This document shows, piece by piece, positions 23,410 through 32,171 of a DNA stretch of 64,000 nt. The translations under genes were made by a program, and so were the position numbers. The notes under the pieces were generated by a model. That model was not told the DNA's origin and ran no database searches. It saw nothing but the letters and a program-made list of their open reading frames with translations. Source of the DNA: DATAGF01 sp963835685 (GTDB lineage: Bacteria; Actinomycetota; Thermoleophilia; Miltoncostaeales; Miltoncostaeaceae); NCBI GenBank assembly GCA_963835685.1, contig CAWIGI010000019.1, positions 1 through 64,000 on the forward strand, given 5' to 3'. Position 1 is the first letter of the stretch; each line of letters starts with the position of its first letter.

Positions 23410-24342
23410 TCAAACGCCGTTCAGCGTGCGCTCGGCGGCGACGAACGCCGGGGTCGTCGTGGCGAGGTGGATCAGCTCGGCGCCGGCCTCTGGCGCGATG
23501 GCCGTCCGCAGCGCCGCGAGGTGGGGCGCCGGGCCGTCGGTCGGCCGCCAGTACCAGGTGTGCGTGAACCTTCGCGCGGGGGGGTCGAGCGGCACGTCCT
23601 TCACCCAGCGGCCGAGCTGCGGGGCCACCGGCCCCCCCACGGGATCCCCGACCAGACCCAGCCATCGCGTCCGGAAGAAGAGGTTCGTCCACCGGGTGAC
23701 CGCGAACGGGGCGCCGTGGTTGAAGACCGTGAACGTCCGCGTGGCGCCGCCCACGTCGTCGCGGTACGGCCGGGTGAACGAGCACCGCCGGTGGCCGGTC
23801 TTGGCCTCGGTCTCGGTGACCGGCGGGCACGCCGGGAGCATCCGGTCCTCCATGGCCTCCTCCAGCTCCGGCCGCCCCGCGGTCACGAGGAAGTCGGCAT
23901 AGGTGAGCGGGCTTCCCACGGTGACGAGATCGGTCACGAGCCAGGGCTGGGTGTTGCGCCGCTGCTCCTGCCAGGCCGCGTGCTGGAGCCGCTGGGCCTC
24001 GTCCGGGTCGTTGACCAGACGGTCGTGGAAGCCCGCGATCACGCCGAGCTCGAGCCGGGGCAGGAACGCGTCCCAGGCGGCGCGCGGCACCTTCAGCTCC
24101 CCGACCATGCTGCTCGGGGGCGGGCCGTCGCGCACGATGGGGAGGTCGAGGTCGAGCTCGGTCCAATAGAAGACGGGCTCGGCGCTCTCGTGGCGTGCCC
24201 GCCAGTCGGAGAAGGCGCCCATCGTGATCTGGTCGTACTGCTCCCAGGGGAGCTTGGTCAGGATGCCGCGGCCGCCGATCCGCGGGTCGTCGCTCTCGAT
24301 GCGCAGGCGCGGCAGGTGGGCGAGGAGGGCCAGGCGGGCCAT
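23410..24342 (-). CDS. Conserved-looking hypothetical protein
   Basis: 310-aa soluble protein without signal peptide or membrane segment. The segment PWLVTDLVTVGSPLTYADFLV followed later by GDPVGGPVAPQLGRWVKD and a histidine-tryptophan-rich FTHTWYW resembles proteins with a degenerate alpha/beta-hydrolase layout, but a GxSxG nucleophile is not evident. ATG at 24342 follows AAAGGC. Function unknown. A short gap separates it from the epimerase-like gene upstream on the same strand. Confidence 0.7.
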   Translation of the reverse strand: MARLALLAHLPRLRIESDDPRIGGRGILTKLPWEQYDQITMGAFSDWRARHESAEPVFYWTELDLDLPIVRDGPPPSSMVGELKVPRAAWDAFLPRLELGVIAGFHDRLVNDPDEAQRLQHAAWQEQRRNTQPWLVTDLVTVGSPLTYADFLVTAGRPELEEAMEDRMLPACPPVTETEAKTGHRRCSFTRPYRDDVGGATRTFTVFNHGAPFAVTRWTNLFFRTRWLGLVGDPVGGPVAPQLGRWVKDVPLDPPARRFTHTWYWRPTDGPAPHLAALRTAIAPEAGAELIHLATTTPAFVAAERTLNGV

Positions 24343-24386
24343 CGGCGCGAGCCTTTCACAGCACCCCGCGCGGGCGCACGCCCCGC

Positions 24387-25856
24387 TCAGCGCGCCGGGC
24401 AGGCGGCTCCGGCGCGGTCGACGTAGCCCCGCCACCGCGCCGCGGTCGCGGCGAAGGACCGGTCCGGGTACGGCTCGGCCAGCGCGCCCAGGAGGCGCAC
24501 GTGGTAGCAGTGGTAGTTCAGGTCGGCGAGGTAGCTGCGCCAGCGCCGGCCGGGCGTGAGCAGGCCGTAGTAGCTCCAGGAGCCCGAGTCGTGGTCGGCC
24601 AGGTGGCGCTCGAGCGTGACCGCGCCGCGGTCGGCGAGATCGCGCGCGAGGGCGATGGCCGTCGCGGACACCCGCGACTCCGCCCCGCCGCGGTCGAGCA
24701 CCGCGGCCGCGCCCCGCAGGTTGAGGAGGGTGACCATGAAGCCGTTGAGGGCGGCGCCCTTCCACGGGCTCTCTCCAGGATAGGAACGCTCGACGTACCA
24801 GGGCGCCGGCTCCTGGGAGGGGTCGACGGCCACCATGCTCCGCACGCCGCCGCGGTCGACGGGCACGACGAAGGCCGCCAGCGCATCGAGCGCCGCCCGC
24901 GCGAAGCTCGGGTCGCCTGCCCCGTCGTGCGCGTGCGCCATGAGGAGGGCGACGCGGCCCTGGGCCATCGCCGAGGTCCCCGGCCGGATCGCCGCGGAGT
25001 CGTCGGCGACGTCGTAGTACTCCCAGGCGACGAACCGCCGGTCGCCCGCGATCCGCTCGACCCCCATCTCCAACAGCGCCTCCGCCAGCGCGTCGGCGGG
25101 GACGTCGTCGTTCAGCCCGCGCCAGCGGCCGGTGGTGGCCACGGGGTTGACCGCGAAGCCCTGCCCGCGCCGGTACGTGAGGATGACCCCGTCCTCGTCG
25201 CGCAGCAGCACGCGGCCGGCCGGGGAGCCGCGGGCCGCGAACCACCAGGCGTTGGCCCGCACCGCCCGGGCGATCGTGGCCCGCCTGCCCGGCGGCACCG
25301 CGCCGGCGTCAGGAGCGAGGTAGGCGCTCCAGAGGCCGAGCTGGCGGCGGACGTCGGCCTCCTCGGCCGAGCCCGGCGCCGCCGCCGCGAGGGCGGCGAC
25401 GAGCGCGCGGCGCGCGGGCTCGTGGCCCGTCGGCGCCTCGGCGGCGGGGATCGCGATCCCGGCGGGGGGGTCGGCGGGCCGATCGACCTGCGGCGGGGGT
25501 GGGGGAGGGGGCTGAGGGGCCGGCCGGGCTTCGGGCGGCGGCGGGAGCTCCAGCGCCGGTCCGGGATCGGGCTCGGGCGGAGGGTCCGGGGCGTCCCGGC
25601 GCCCGGGGGGCTCGGCGGGCTCCGCGGGCTGGGCTCGCTCGGGCTCCGGCGCCGCCGGGGCCGCCGGAGGCGAGGCGGCGGGCGCGGGGGGGACAGGCGG
25701 CTCGAGGAGAGCCTCCTCGGGCGGGGCGGCGGGAAGGGCGGGAGCGACCGGCGCGGGAGCGCCGCGCCCGTCGAGCCAGGCCGCGCCGCCGTAGCCGCCG
25801 ACGGCGGCGATGGCTCCCGCGGCGAGGAGGGCGGCGGCCTGACCCGCTCGGCTCAC
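24387..25856 (-). CDS. D-glucuronyl C5-epimerase-like exported protein
   Basis: 489 aa: an N-terminal hydrophobic anchor (about residues 7-28), a very proline/alanine-rich linker (about 30-135) and a C-terminal domain resembling D-glucuronyl C5-epimerase C-terminal regions (PWYVERSYPGESPWKGAALNGFMVTLLNL and HDSGSWSYYGLL). Such enzymes invert glucuronate in polysaccharides; bacterial relatives are poorly characterised. The anchor and linker suggest an extracellular domain held off the membrane. GTG start. It lies just downstream of an MMPL exporter on the same strand, so a surface-glycan role is plausible but unproved. Confidence 0.75.
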   Translation of the reverse strand: MSRAGQAAALLAAGAIAAVGGYGGAAWLDGRGAPAPVAPALPAAPPEEALLEPPVPPAPAASPPAAPAAPEPERAQPAEPAEPPGRRDAPDPPPEPDPGPALELPPPPEARPAPQPPPPPPPQVDRPADPPAGIAIPAAEAPTGHEPARRALVAALAAAAPGSAEEADVRRQLGLWSAYLAPDAGAVPPGRRATIARAVRANAWWFAARGSPAGRVLLRDEDGVILTYRRGQGFAVNPVATTGRWRGLNDDVPADALAEALLEMGVERIAGDRRFVAWEYYDVADDSAAIRPGTSAMAQGRVALLMAHAHDGAGDPSFARAALDALAAFVVPVDRGGVRSMVAVDPSQEPAPWYVERSYPGESPWKGAALNGFMVTLLNLRGAAAVLDRGGAESRVSATAIALARDLADRGAVTLERHLADHDSGSWSYYGLLTPGRRWRSYLADLNYHCYHVRLLGALAEPYPDRSFAATAARWRGYVDRAGAACPAR

Positions 25857-25907
25857 CGCCCCCTCATACCACGGCCCTGCGGACCCTCGGCCCCGAGGGG
25901 CGCCCTG

Positions 25908-28160
25908 TCAGCCCTCCTCGACCGCCGGCTTGGGCGGCGGCGCCGGCTGCTGGGCCGGCGTCGCGGTGCCGGTCGGCGGCTCGATGGTGAGGCGCGGCAG
26001 CACCCGGTCGAGCCAGCGCGGCATGTACCACATGCGCTCGTCCATGAGGTGCATCACCGCGGGGACGAGCACGAGCCGGATCACGAAGGCGTCGATGAGG
26101 ATCGCCAGGCCGAGCGCGAGCCCGAACTCCTTGATGATCCGGTCCTCGCCGAGCAGGAAGGACAGGAAGACCACCGACATGATCAGCGCGGCCGCGACCA
26201 CGACGCGTCCGATCGCCCCGATGCCGCGGGTGATGGCGGGACGCGCCCTCGAGCCGTTCACGTACTCCTCGCGGATGCGGCTGACGAGGAAGACCTCGTA
26301 GTCCATCGAGAGCCCGAAGAGGATCGCGAACACGATCACGGGCAGGAACGACTCGATGGGGCCGGTGCGGTCGAGCCCGATCAGGCCCTGCAGCCACCCC
26401 CACTGGAAGACGGCGATCAGGATGCCGAAGCTCGCGAACGCCGACATGAGGGTCGTGATCGACGCCTTGAGCGCGACCACGATCGAGCGGAAGGCCATCG
26501 AGATCAGCACGAACGTGATGCCGATGACCACGAGCAGGAAGAGCGGCAGCCGCTCGAAGATGCGCTGGGCGACGTCGTCGAAGGCGGCGGTCTGGCCGCC
26601 GACGAACGCCTGGGCGTCCTGGCCGTCCAGGGTCGCCGGGACCACGTCGTTCCGCAGCTCCTCGACCAGGTCCTGCGTCTCCGCGTCCTGCGGAGAGGTG
26701 GTCGGGAAGACCGTGACGACGGCGGTGTCGCCCGCGTCGTTCACGTTCGGGTCGCTCACCGACTCGACCCCCGGCGTCTGCCGGAAGGCCTCGGCGAGGC
26801 GGTCGGCGGCGCCCGGCGCGGACCCCTGGTCCACCGTGACCAGCAGCGGGCCGTTGAAGCCGGGGCCGAAGCCCTCGGCCAACAGGTCGTACGCCTGGCG
26901 GGTCGTCGTGTCGGGCGGGTTGGAGCCGGCGTCGCTCGAGCCGAGCTGCACCGAGAAGACCGGGATGGCCAGGATGACGATCAGGGCCGTCGCGGCGATC
27001 GCCGACGACCGGGCGTGGCGGGTCACGAAGCGGCCCCACCTGGCCATCGTCGTGCCGTCGGCGTTCGCGCTCGAGGCGTCGCGCCGCCGCGTGAACGGCA
27101 CGCGGCCCTTGTCGATGCGCGGGCCCAGCAGGCTCAGGATCGCCGGCAGGAGCGTGATCGCGGCGGCGACGGCCGTGACGACCGTGATGGCCGCGCCGAG
27201 GCCGAGCTTCGTGATGAAGTCGAGCCCGATCACGGCGAGCGCCGAGATCGAGATCGCCACCGTCAGGCCGGCGAACACCACGGCGCGACCGGCCGTCGCG
27301 ACGGCGCCCGCCGCGGCGTCCTCGCCGCTCAGCCCGTCGTGGATGCCCTGGCGGAAGCGCGTGAGGATGAAGAGCGCGTAGTCGATGCCGACCCCGAGGC
27401 CGAGCATCGTCGCCAGCACCGGCGTGATCGTGTTGAAGTTGGTGACCGCGGCGCCGAGGGTCAGCAGCGACAGCCCCAGGCCGACGGACACCAGCGCGAG
27501 CACGATCGGCAGGCCGGCAGCCACCGCGCTGCCCAGCATGATCAGCAGGATGATGATCGCGGCGATCAGGCCGAGCAGCTCGCTCGTGCCGGTCTCGGGC
27601 GGCTCGGAGTTCTGGATCACGGGCCCGGTGAACTCGAGCTGGACGCCCGATCCTGCGACGGCCGCCTCGGTGGTCTCCTTGAGCTGGTCCACGTCCCCGG
27701 TCGGCACGTCGAAGGACGGCTCCGTGAACTGGACGTTGACGTACGCGATGCGGCCGTCGTCGCTGACGCCCGCGGCGTCCTCGGTCAGCGGGTTGCCGAC
27801 GTCCTCGACCCCCGGGACCGCGGCCGCGGCGGCGAGGGCATCGCGGATCGCCGCCGCCGCCTGGCCCTCGGCGAGGGTCTGCCCCTCGGGGACCGCGAAG
27901 ACCAGCTGTGCAGCCTCACCCGACTGCTGCGGGAAGCGCTGCTCGAGCAGGTCGGTCGCCCGCTGGGCGTCCGAGTCGGGGATCGTGAACTCGTCGACGA
28001 GGGTGCCGCCGAACGTGGCGCTCCCCCCGACGATCGCGACGGCGACGACCACCCAGATGGCGATCGTGCGCCAGCCGTGGCGCGCGCAAGCACGGGCCAG
28101 GCGGGCGAGCGCCCCCTCGTGCTGCGGGGCATGGGCGGAAGCGGTGGCGTTCTGGCTCAT
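25908..28160 (-). CDS. MMPL/RND family transporter
   Basis: 750-aa membrane protein with the classic duplicated layout: one helix, a large extracytoplasmic domain (about residues 55-185), five or six helices, then the same again (domain at about 405-540). The helix-4-type GLGVGIDYALFILTRFRQG and its second-half counterpart LFGLSMDYEVFLVSRIREE, with the proton-relay aspartates, are both present. In related actinobacteria MMPL proteins export lipids or glycolipids to the envelope. ATG with GAGAGGTGAG upstream. Substrate unknown; adjacent to the epimerase-like gene. Confidence 0.9.
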   Translation of the reverse strand: MSQNATASAHAPQHEGALARLARACARHGWRTIAIWVVVAVAIVGGSATFGGTLVDEFTIPDSDAQRATDLLEQRFPQQSGEAAQLVFAVPEGQTLAEGQAAAAIRDALAAAAAVPGVEDVGNPLTEDAAGVSDDGRIAYVNVQFTEPSFDVPTGDVDQLKETTEAAVAGSGVQLEFTGPVIQNSEPPETGTSELLGLIAAIIILLIMLGSAVAAGLPIVLALVSVGLGLSLLTLGAAVTNFNTITPVLATMLGLGVGIDYALFILTRFRQGIHDGLSGEDAAAGAVATAGRAVVFAGLTVAISISALAVIGLDFITKLGLGAAITVVTAVAAAITLLPAILSLLGPRIDKGRVPFTRRRDASSANADGTTMARWGRFVTRHARSSAIAATALIVILAIPVFSVQLGSSDAGSNPPDTTTRQAYDLLAEGFGPGFNGPLLVTVDQGSAPGAADRLAEAFRQTPGVESVSDPNVNDAGDTAVVTVFPTTSPQDAETQDLVEELRNDVVPATLDGQDAQAFVGGQTAAFDDVAQRIFERLPLFLLVVIGITFVLISMAFRSIVVALKASITTLMSAFASFGILIAVFQWGWLQGLIGLDRTGPIESFLPVIVFAILFGLSMDYEVFLVSRIREEYVNGSRARPAITRGIGAIGRVVVAAALIMSVVFLSFLLGEDRIIKEFGLALGLAILIDAFVIRLVLVPAVMHLMDERMWYMPRWLDRVLPRLTIEPPTGTATPAQQPAPPPKPAVEEG

Positions 28161-28362
28161 CTCACCTCTCCGACGGAGCCGGGCTGCAACGGCGGCGAAT
28201 CTCTCAGAGCGCGCCCGGCGGGTGGTAAACGGACCGACAAGTCCGGGTAAACGGACCGATAAAGCCTCGCGGCCGCCCCGAGGCCTGTCCTCTCGAAACG
28301 TGCTCGCTTCGTCCTCTCAGACCGTCCGGGCCGGCGGAACTCATCGCTCGCCCTCGGGCGGG

Positions 28363-28380
28363 TAAGCTCGAGCCGGGATG
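28363..28380 (+). promoter_or_regulatory. Leaderless-type -10 box of the PilZ gene
   Basis: TAAGCT (28363-28368) ends 9 nt before the ATG of the PilZ-domain gene. Confidence 0.4.
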
Positions 28381-28998
28381 TCCGCCACGCCAAGGGGCTC
28401 TGGACAGGGAACGCCCGCGTCCGAGCGGCGGGTCGCGCCCAGGGTCCCGGTCGGCATCCCCGTGCGCGTCGCCCGGGGCGACCTCTCCTGTGCCGGCCGT
28501 GTCCTCGACGCGTCCGTGACGGGCCTGCTCGTCGAGCTCTCGGAGCCGCTGCCCTTCGTCGAGGCCGACGTGGTGGTCGCGCTCGTCCTGCCGCAGGCGG
28601 GGCGCCACGACCTCGACGCGGAGATCGTGCGCAGGGCGCTGGGCCGGGAGGGACAGGTCCTGCTCGCCCTGCGCGTGGGCGACATGCGCCCGCGCCCGCT
28701 CGGAGCCGCCCGCGCGCCGGCGGAGCCCCCCGTCCCTGCGCGTTGGCAGGCGCGGGAGCGCCCCCGGGCCGTCGCCCTGGCAGAGCTCCGGGCGGTCGGG
28801 ACCCGCGCCTACGAGCTGGCGCTGGTCGAGCCGGAGGCGGTGGCGCCCAAGCCCCTGGTCACCTGGATCACGCGCCTCGCCACGGAGCTCGGCGTCGAGC
28901 CGCCCCGGGGCCCGACGGCGTGTCGGGAGCTTGTGACAGCGGTGTCAGACGTCAGCCGGCGGGCCCGGCGGGGTCAGAGGCCCGCCCAGCCGGAGTAG
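28378..28998 (+). CDS. PilZ-domain protein (putative cyclic-di-GMP receptor)
   Basis: 206 aa. An N-terminal PilZ domain (about residues 15-100) carries ERRVAPRVPV (the RxxxR motif) and DASVTGLLVEL (the D/NxSxxG motif), the residues that bind cyclic di-GMP. The C-terminal half is helical and unrecognised. Probably alters some motility, envelope or transcription function when cyclic di-GMP is bound. The neighbour upstream is the divergent MMPL operon. The 166 bp downstream, to the convergent next gene, contain nothing I recognise. Confidence 0.8.
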   Translation: MSATPRGSGQGTPASERRVAPRVPVGIPVRVARGDLSCAGRVLDASVTGLLVELSEPLPFVEADVVVALVLPQAGRHDLDAEIVRRALGREGQVLLALRVGDMRPRPLGAARAPAEPPVPARWQARERPRAVALAELRAVGTRAYELALVEPEAVAPKPLVTWITRLATELGVEPPRGPTACRELVTAVSDVSRRARRGQRPAQPE

Positions 28999-29164
28999 TC
29001 CTCGTCCGGCCATGGGCTCGGCGGCTTGGGCGGCGGCGGGGGCGCCGGCAGCGCGGTGGGGAGCACGGCCTCTCCAGGGGTGGGCGTCCTGATGGAACGA
29101 GGCTATCCGGGGGCTCGGACGACGAGACGCGCGCTCAGCGCACGCGAACTGAAGTTATGTCGCG

Positions 29165-29842
29165 TTAGGACGAGGCGGGGTCGATCAGCGCCCCCTCCAG
29201 CACGAACCCCACCCCCAGCGACAGGGTCCTGAACGTCAGCAGCTCCGCCCCCGGCTCGATCACCAGGCCGGCTTCGACGAAGCGCAGGCCCGGCTGGGGC
29301 GCGGCCGGGACCGCGAGATGGATCGTGTGGGCCCTGAACTCGCCACCGATCGGGATCCGCGCCTGGGCCGGGAACTGGGACCACACGGTCACGCCGCTCC
29401 GCCCCGGCCACGCCTTCGCGGCGATGTCGATGCTCAGCACCGCGGCGTCTGCCGGGAAGGCCGTGAAGAAGGCGTCGAGGCCGAGCAGCGGCGAGCCGTC
29501 GTGATCGGCGGGGACCTCCCAGCCGATCGTGTCGTCGAACGGCCGGTAGCTCGACGGGTTGTAGACCGACAGATACGCCGCTCCCGACGCCAGGTAGGGC
29601 GACCTCGGGGTGAGCAGGAACGACGGCCCCGTCGGCAGGTGCCGCGGCCAGACGTTCGCCGCGTCGAGCCGACGCGCGGTCGCCAGCGGCGTCGGGGGCC
29701 GCTCCAGCTCCGTCGAGGCGACCTCGCCGGTGGCCAGATGGCCGACGTGGTGGACCCACCGTTGCCCCTCGGCGAGCTCCTGCAGCCGGCGCCGCGTCCC
29801 GTCCACCCGCGCGCGGGCCCCGGCGGCGTCCGCGCCGTCCAC
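29165..29842 (-). CDS. Hypothetical protein
   Basis: 225-aa soluble protein; no family recognised. The N-terminal 40 residues are helical and charged; the rest is probably beta-rich (LTPRSPYLASGAAYLSVYNPSSYRPF, WSQFPAQARIPIGGEFRAHTI), ending hydrophobic. GTG at 29842 was chosen because it lies 5 nt after the stop of the VOC gene, matching the tight packing seen elsewhere; the frame is open further upstream only as a shadow of that gene. Confidence 0.55.
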   Translation of the reverse strand: MDGADAAGARARVDGTRRRLQELAEGQRWVHHVGHLATGEVASTELERPPTPLATARRLDAANVWPRHLPTGPSFLLTPRSPYLASGAAYLSVYNPSSYRPFDDTIGWEVPADHDGSPLLGLDAFFTAFPADAAVLSIDIAAKAWPGRSGVTVWSQFPAQARIPIGGEFRAHTIHLAVPAAPQPGLRFVEAGLVIEPGAELLTFRTLSLGVGFVLEGALIDPASS

Positions 29843-29847
29843 TGCCC

Positions 29848-30222
29848 CTACCCCGGCGGCTTGGGCGGGATCTGCTGCACGGCCCAGGTGTTGCCGTCGG
29901 GATCGGCGAAGAAGACGAAGGAGCCCCACGGGAAGTCCTGGACGTCGCTGACGTCCACGCCGCGGCCGGCCAGCTCCGCGCGGGCGGCGTGGGCGTCCTC
30001 GACGACGAGCTGCAGCGACGCCGAGCCGATCGGCTTGTCGGTGACCCCGGTGCCGATGGTGATCGAGCAGGCCGAGCCCGGCGGCGTGAGCTGCACGAAG
30101 CGCACGTCGTCGCTCACGGTGTGGTCGTGGTCGAGGACGAAGCCGGCCCGTTCGGTGTAGAAGCGAAGGGCCTCGTCCACGTCGGACACGGGGACGGCGA
30201 CCAGCTCGAGGCGGAAGTCCAC
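29848..30222 (-). CDS. Single-domain VOC (glyoxalase-fold) protein
   Basis: 124-aa VOC-superfamily protein with the beta-alpha-beta repeats LVAVPVSDVDEALRFYTERAGF and LQLVVEDAHAARAELAGRGVDV, and the terminal metal-ligand region FFADPDGNTWAVQQIP. Members include glyoxalases, dioxygenases and antibiotic-sequestering proteins; nothing here picks one. GTG start. Probably cotranscribed with the hypothetical gene downstream. Confidence 0.85.
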   Translation of the reverse strand: MDFRLELVAVPVSDVDEALRFYTERAGFVLDHDHTVSDDVRFVQLTPPGSACSITIGTGVTDKPIGSASLQLVVEDAHAARAELAGRGVDVSDVQDFPWGSFVFFADPDGNTWAVQQIPPKPPG

Positions 30223-30255
30223 GTTCCCGAGCCTACAGCCCCGGCCGGGACGGGA

Positions 30256-30564
30256 TCAGCATCCGAGCGCGTCCCGCAGCGTCTGGCAGGCCTCCGCCAT
30301 GCGGGGCGGCGTGAGCGTCGTGACCCGCCGCCGGAACACGGTCCTCGGGATCGTGTGCAGGTTGTCGAAGTTCACGACGCAGTCCGTCGGGACGTCGTCC
30401 TCGGAGCGCGTCAGCTCGAGCTCGGACGCCAGCCCGCGCCGCGTGCGGGTCATCGCGGCGACGACGACCGAGCCGATCCGCTCGGCGACGGGATCGCGCG
30501 TGAGGATCAGAACCGGCCGGTCGCCGCCCGGCGTGGCGGCGAACCAGATCTCACCCCGTCGCAT
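30256..30564 (-). CDS. PemK/MazF-family endoribonuclease toxin
   Basis: 102-aa toxin of a type II toxin-antitoxin system. MRRGEIWFAATPGGDRPVLILTRD is the typical start of MazF folds, with VVVAAMTRTRRGLASELEL and DCVVNFDNLHTIPRTVFRRRV following, including the basic and threonine residues used for RNA cleavage in the family. It starts 14 nt inside the end of the antitoxin gene, so expression is coupled. Cleavage specificity is not predictable. Confidence 0.87.
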   Translation of the reverse strand: MRRGEIWFAATPGGDRPVLILTRDPVAERIGSVVVAAMTRTRRGLASELELTRSEDDVPTDCVVNFDNLHTIPRTVFRRRVTTLTPPRMAEACQTLRDALGC

Positions 30565-30802
30565 CGGACCAGTCGGACCAGTCCTCGGCGGGTCCCCAAT
30601 CGGCCAGCTCGCCCAGCGCCGTCTCGTCGCTCGAGAGCGGCTCCCGCTCCCACGTCGCCGCGTCCACCTCGGCCGCGAGCCGCACGAGGTGCGCGTGCAG
30701 GGCCTGGCGCAGCAGCTCCGAGCGGGCGAGCTGGAGACGATCGGCCCAGCGCTGGGCCGCGGCCGCCTCGGCGTCGTCCACGCGGAAGCTCAACATCGTC
30801 AT
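30551..30802 (-). CDS. Ribbon-helix-helix antitoxin of the MazF-type toxin
   Basis: 83-aa protein with an N-terminal ribbon-helix-helix segment (LSFRVDDAEAAAAQRWADRLQLARSELLRQAL) and an acidic tryptophan-containing tail (GELADWGPAEDWSDWSD) that would bind and block the toxin. ATG at 30802 is preceded at 6 nt by TAGTGT, suggesting a leaderless transcript, and lies in an 8-bp inverted repeat that fits autorepression. Confidence 0.82.
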   Translation of the reverse strand: MTMLSFRVDDAEAAAAQRWADRLQLARSELLRQALHAHLVRLAAEVDAATWEREPLSSDETALGELADWGPAEDWSDWSDATG

Positions 30803-30826
30803 ACACGAACACTACTACGTATGACG
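30797..30826. promoter_or_regulatory. Operator and promoter of the toxin-antitoxin operon
   Basis: CGTCATAC (30797-30804) and GTATGACG (30819-30826) form a perfect 8-bp inverted repeat with centres 22 bp apart, covering the antitoxin start codon and its TAGTGT box (30814-30809, minus strand). A ribbon-helix-helix antitoxin binding here would block transcription. Confidence 0.55.
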
Positions 30827-30837
30827 CACGCGGGCGA

Positions 30838-30854
30838 TAGCCTCGGCGTCCGTG
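30838..30854 (+). promoter_or_regulatory. Leaderless-type -10 box of the UlaG-like hydrolase gene
   Basis: TAGCCT (30838-30843) ends 8 nt before the GTG start at 30852, only 12 bp from the toxin-antitoxin operator, so the two divergent promoters are nearly abutting. Confidence 0.45.
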
Positions 30855-31625
30855 CGCCTCACGCTGCTCCGCCACGCGACGCTGCGGCTGGAGATCGGCG
30901 GCCACGTGCTCCTGGTTAACCCGATGCTCGACGCGCCCGGCGCCCGCGCTCCGGTGCGCGGCACGCCCGCCGAGCGGCCGAACCCGCTCGTGCCCCTCCC
31001 GATGAGCGTGCGCGAGGCGGTCGCGGGGGTGGATGCGGCGCTCGTGACCCACACGCACGTGGACCACATCGACGCGGCCGGCGCGACGGCCCTCATCCCC
31101 CTCGGCCTGCCGGTCTTCTGCCAGCCGCAGGACCTCGCCGATCTCGGCCAGCTCGGCCTCGACCTGCGGCCGGTGCCCGACGCCTCGCCGCTGGCATGGG
31201 AGGGCCTGGCGATCCACCGCACCGGCGGACGGCACGGCCGCGAGGAGGCCATGATCGAGGCCAACGCCCCGGTGAGCGGCTTCGTGGTCGCCGCCGACGG
31301 CGAGCCGACCGTCTACGTCGCCGGCGACACGGTCTGGTGCCCCGAGGTGGCCGAGGCGATCGCGGCGCACCGGCCCGACTGGATCGTGGTCAACGCGGGC
31401 GGGGCGCGCTTCCTGCAGGGCGGGACGATCACGATGGAGGCCGCCGACGTCGCCGCGGTCGCAGAGGCGGCGCCCGGTGCGCGGGTGGTCGCGGTGCACC
31501 TGGAGGCGATCAACCACTGCCTGGAGAGCCGGGCCGACCTCGCCGCGGGGCTCGTGGCGGCGGATGTCGGCGCGCGGGTGGCGATCCCCGCCGACGGCGA
31601 GTCGCTCGGGGCCCAGGGCGCGTGA
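30852..31625 (+). CDS. UlaG-like metallo-beta-lactamase superfamily hydrolase
   Basis: 257-aa MBL-fold protein of the UlaG/YtnP-like branch: LTLLRHATLRLEIGGHVLLVNPML at the N-terminus, THTHVDHIDAAG metal motif near residue 67, VYVAGDTVW for the bridging aspartate and VVAVHLEAINHC near the C-terminus. Substrate unknown. Leaderless-type GTG start. The stop overlaps the next gene start (GTGA). Confidence 0.85.
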   Translation: MRLTLLRHATLRLEIGGHVLLVNPMLDAPGARAPVRGTPAERPNPLVPLPMSVREAVAGVDAALVTHTHVDHIDAAGATALIPLGLPVFCQPQDLADLGQLGLDLRPVPDASPLAWEGLAIHRTGGRHGREEAMIEANAPVSGFVVAADGEPTVYVAGDTVWCPEVAEAIAAHRPDWIVVNAGGARFLQGGTITMEAADVAAVAEAAPGARVVAVHLEAINHCLESRADLAAGLVAADVGARVAIPADGESLGAQGA

Positions 31626-32161
31626 GCACGGCACCCCCGTCCCCGCGGCTGATGTGGGCCGTCGAGGCGCTCGCTGTCCGTCCGGCCGATCGGGTGCTCG
31701 AGATCGGCTGCGGGCACGGGGTGGCGGTCTCGCTGGTGTGCGAGCGGCTGGCCGGCGGGAGGATCGTCGCGATCGACCGCTCGCCGGCGATGATCGCGAT
31801 GGCCGAGCGCCGCAACCGGCGCCACGTCGAGGCGGGCACGGCCAGCTTCATCGTGACCCCGCTCGCGGACGCCGACCTGCCCGGGTCGGCCTTCGACGTG
31901 GCCTTTGCGGTGGACGTCGACCTGGTTCGGAGCGGCTCCTCGCACGAGCTGGCGGTCATCCGGCGCGCGCTCGCCCCGCACGGCCGGCTGGTCCTGGTCA
32001 TGCGCCCGCCGGGGGGCGGCGCGGCGGACGGCTTTGCCGAGCGCGCGGCCGCGGCGCTCCTCGCGGCCGGCTTCCGCGTCGAGCGTGTGCTGCGGGAGGA
32101 GGTCGCCGGGGCGGCCGCCGTCGCGGTCGTGGCGGCGCGTCGCGGCGGCGCGACGATCTAG
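31622..32161 (+). CDS. Class I SAM-dependent methyltransferase
   Basis: 179-aa methyltransferase with motif I VLEIGCGHGVAVSLV near residue 21, an acidic residue in IVAIDRSPAMIAMAERR and a motif-IV-like DVAFAVDVDLV. Small and lacking an obvious cap domain, so it could act on a small molecule. GTG start overlaps the upstream hydrolase stop and ends 10 nt before the frameshifted monooxygenase gene; the three probably form one operon. Confidence 0.82.
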   Translation: MSTAPPSPRLMWAVEALAVRPADRVLEIGCGHGVAVSLVCERLAGGRIVAIDRSPAMIAMAERRNRRHVEAGTASFIVTPLADADLPGSAFDVAFAVDVDLVRSGSSHELAVIRRALAPHGRLVLVMRPPGGGAADGFAERAAAALLAAGFRVERVLREEVAGAAAVAVVAARRGGATI

Positions 32162-32171
32162 ACTCGCCCGC

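Noticed and set aside
24501..28250. 1249-residue plus-strand frame over the epimerase-like and MMPL genes
   Set aside because: Low-complexity Arg/Asp/Gly pattern from the opposite strand of real genes.
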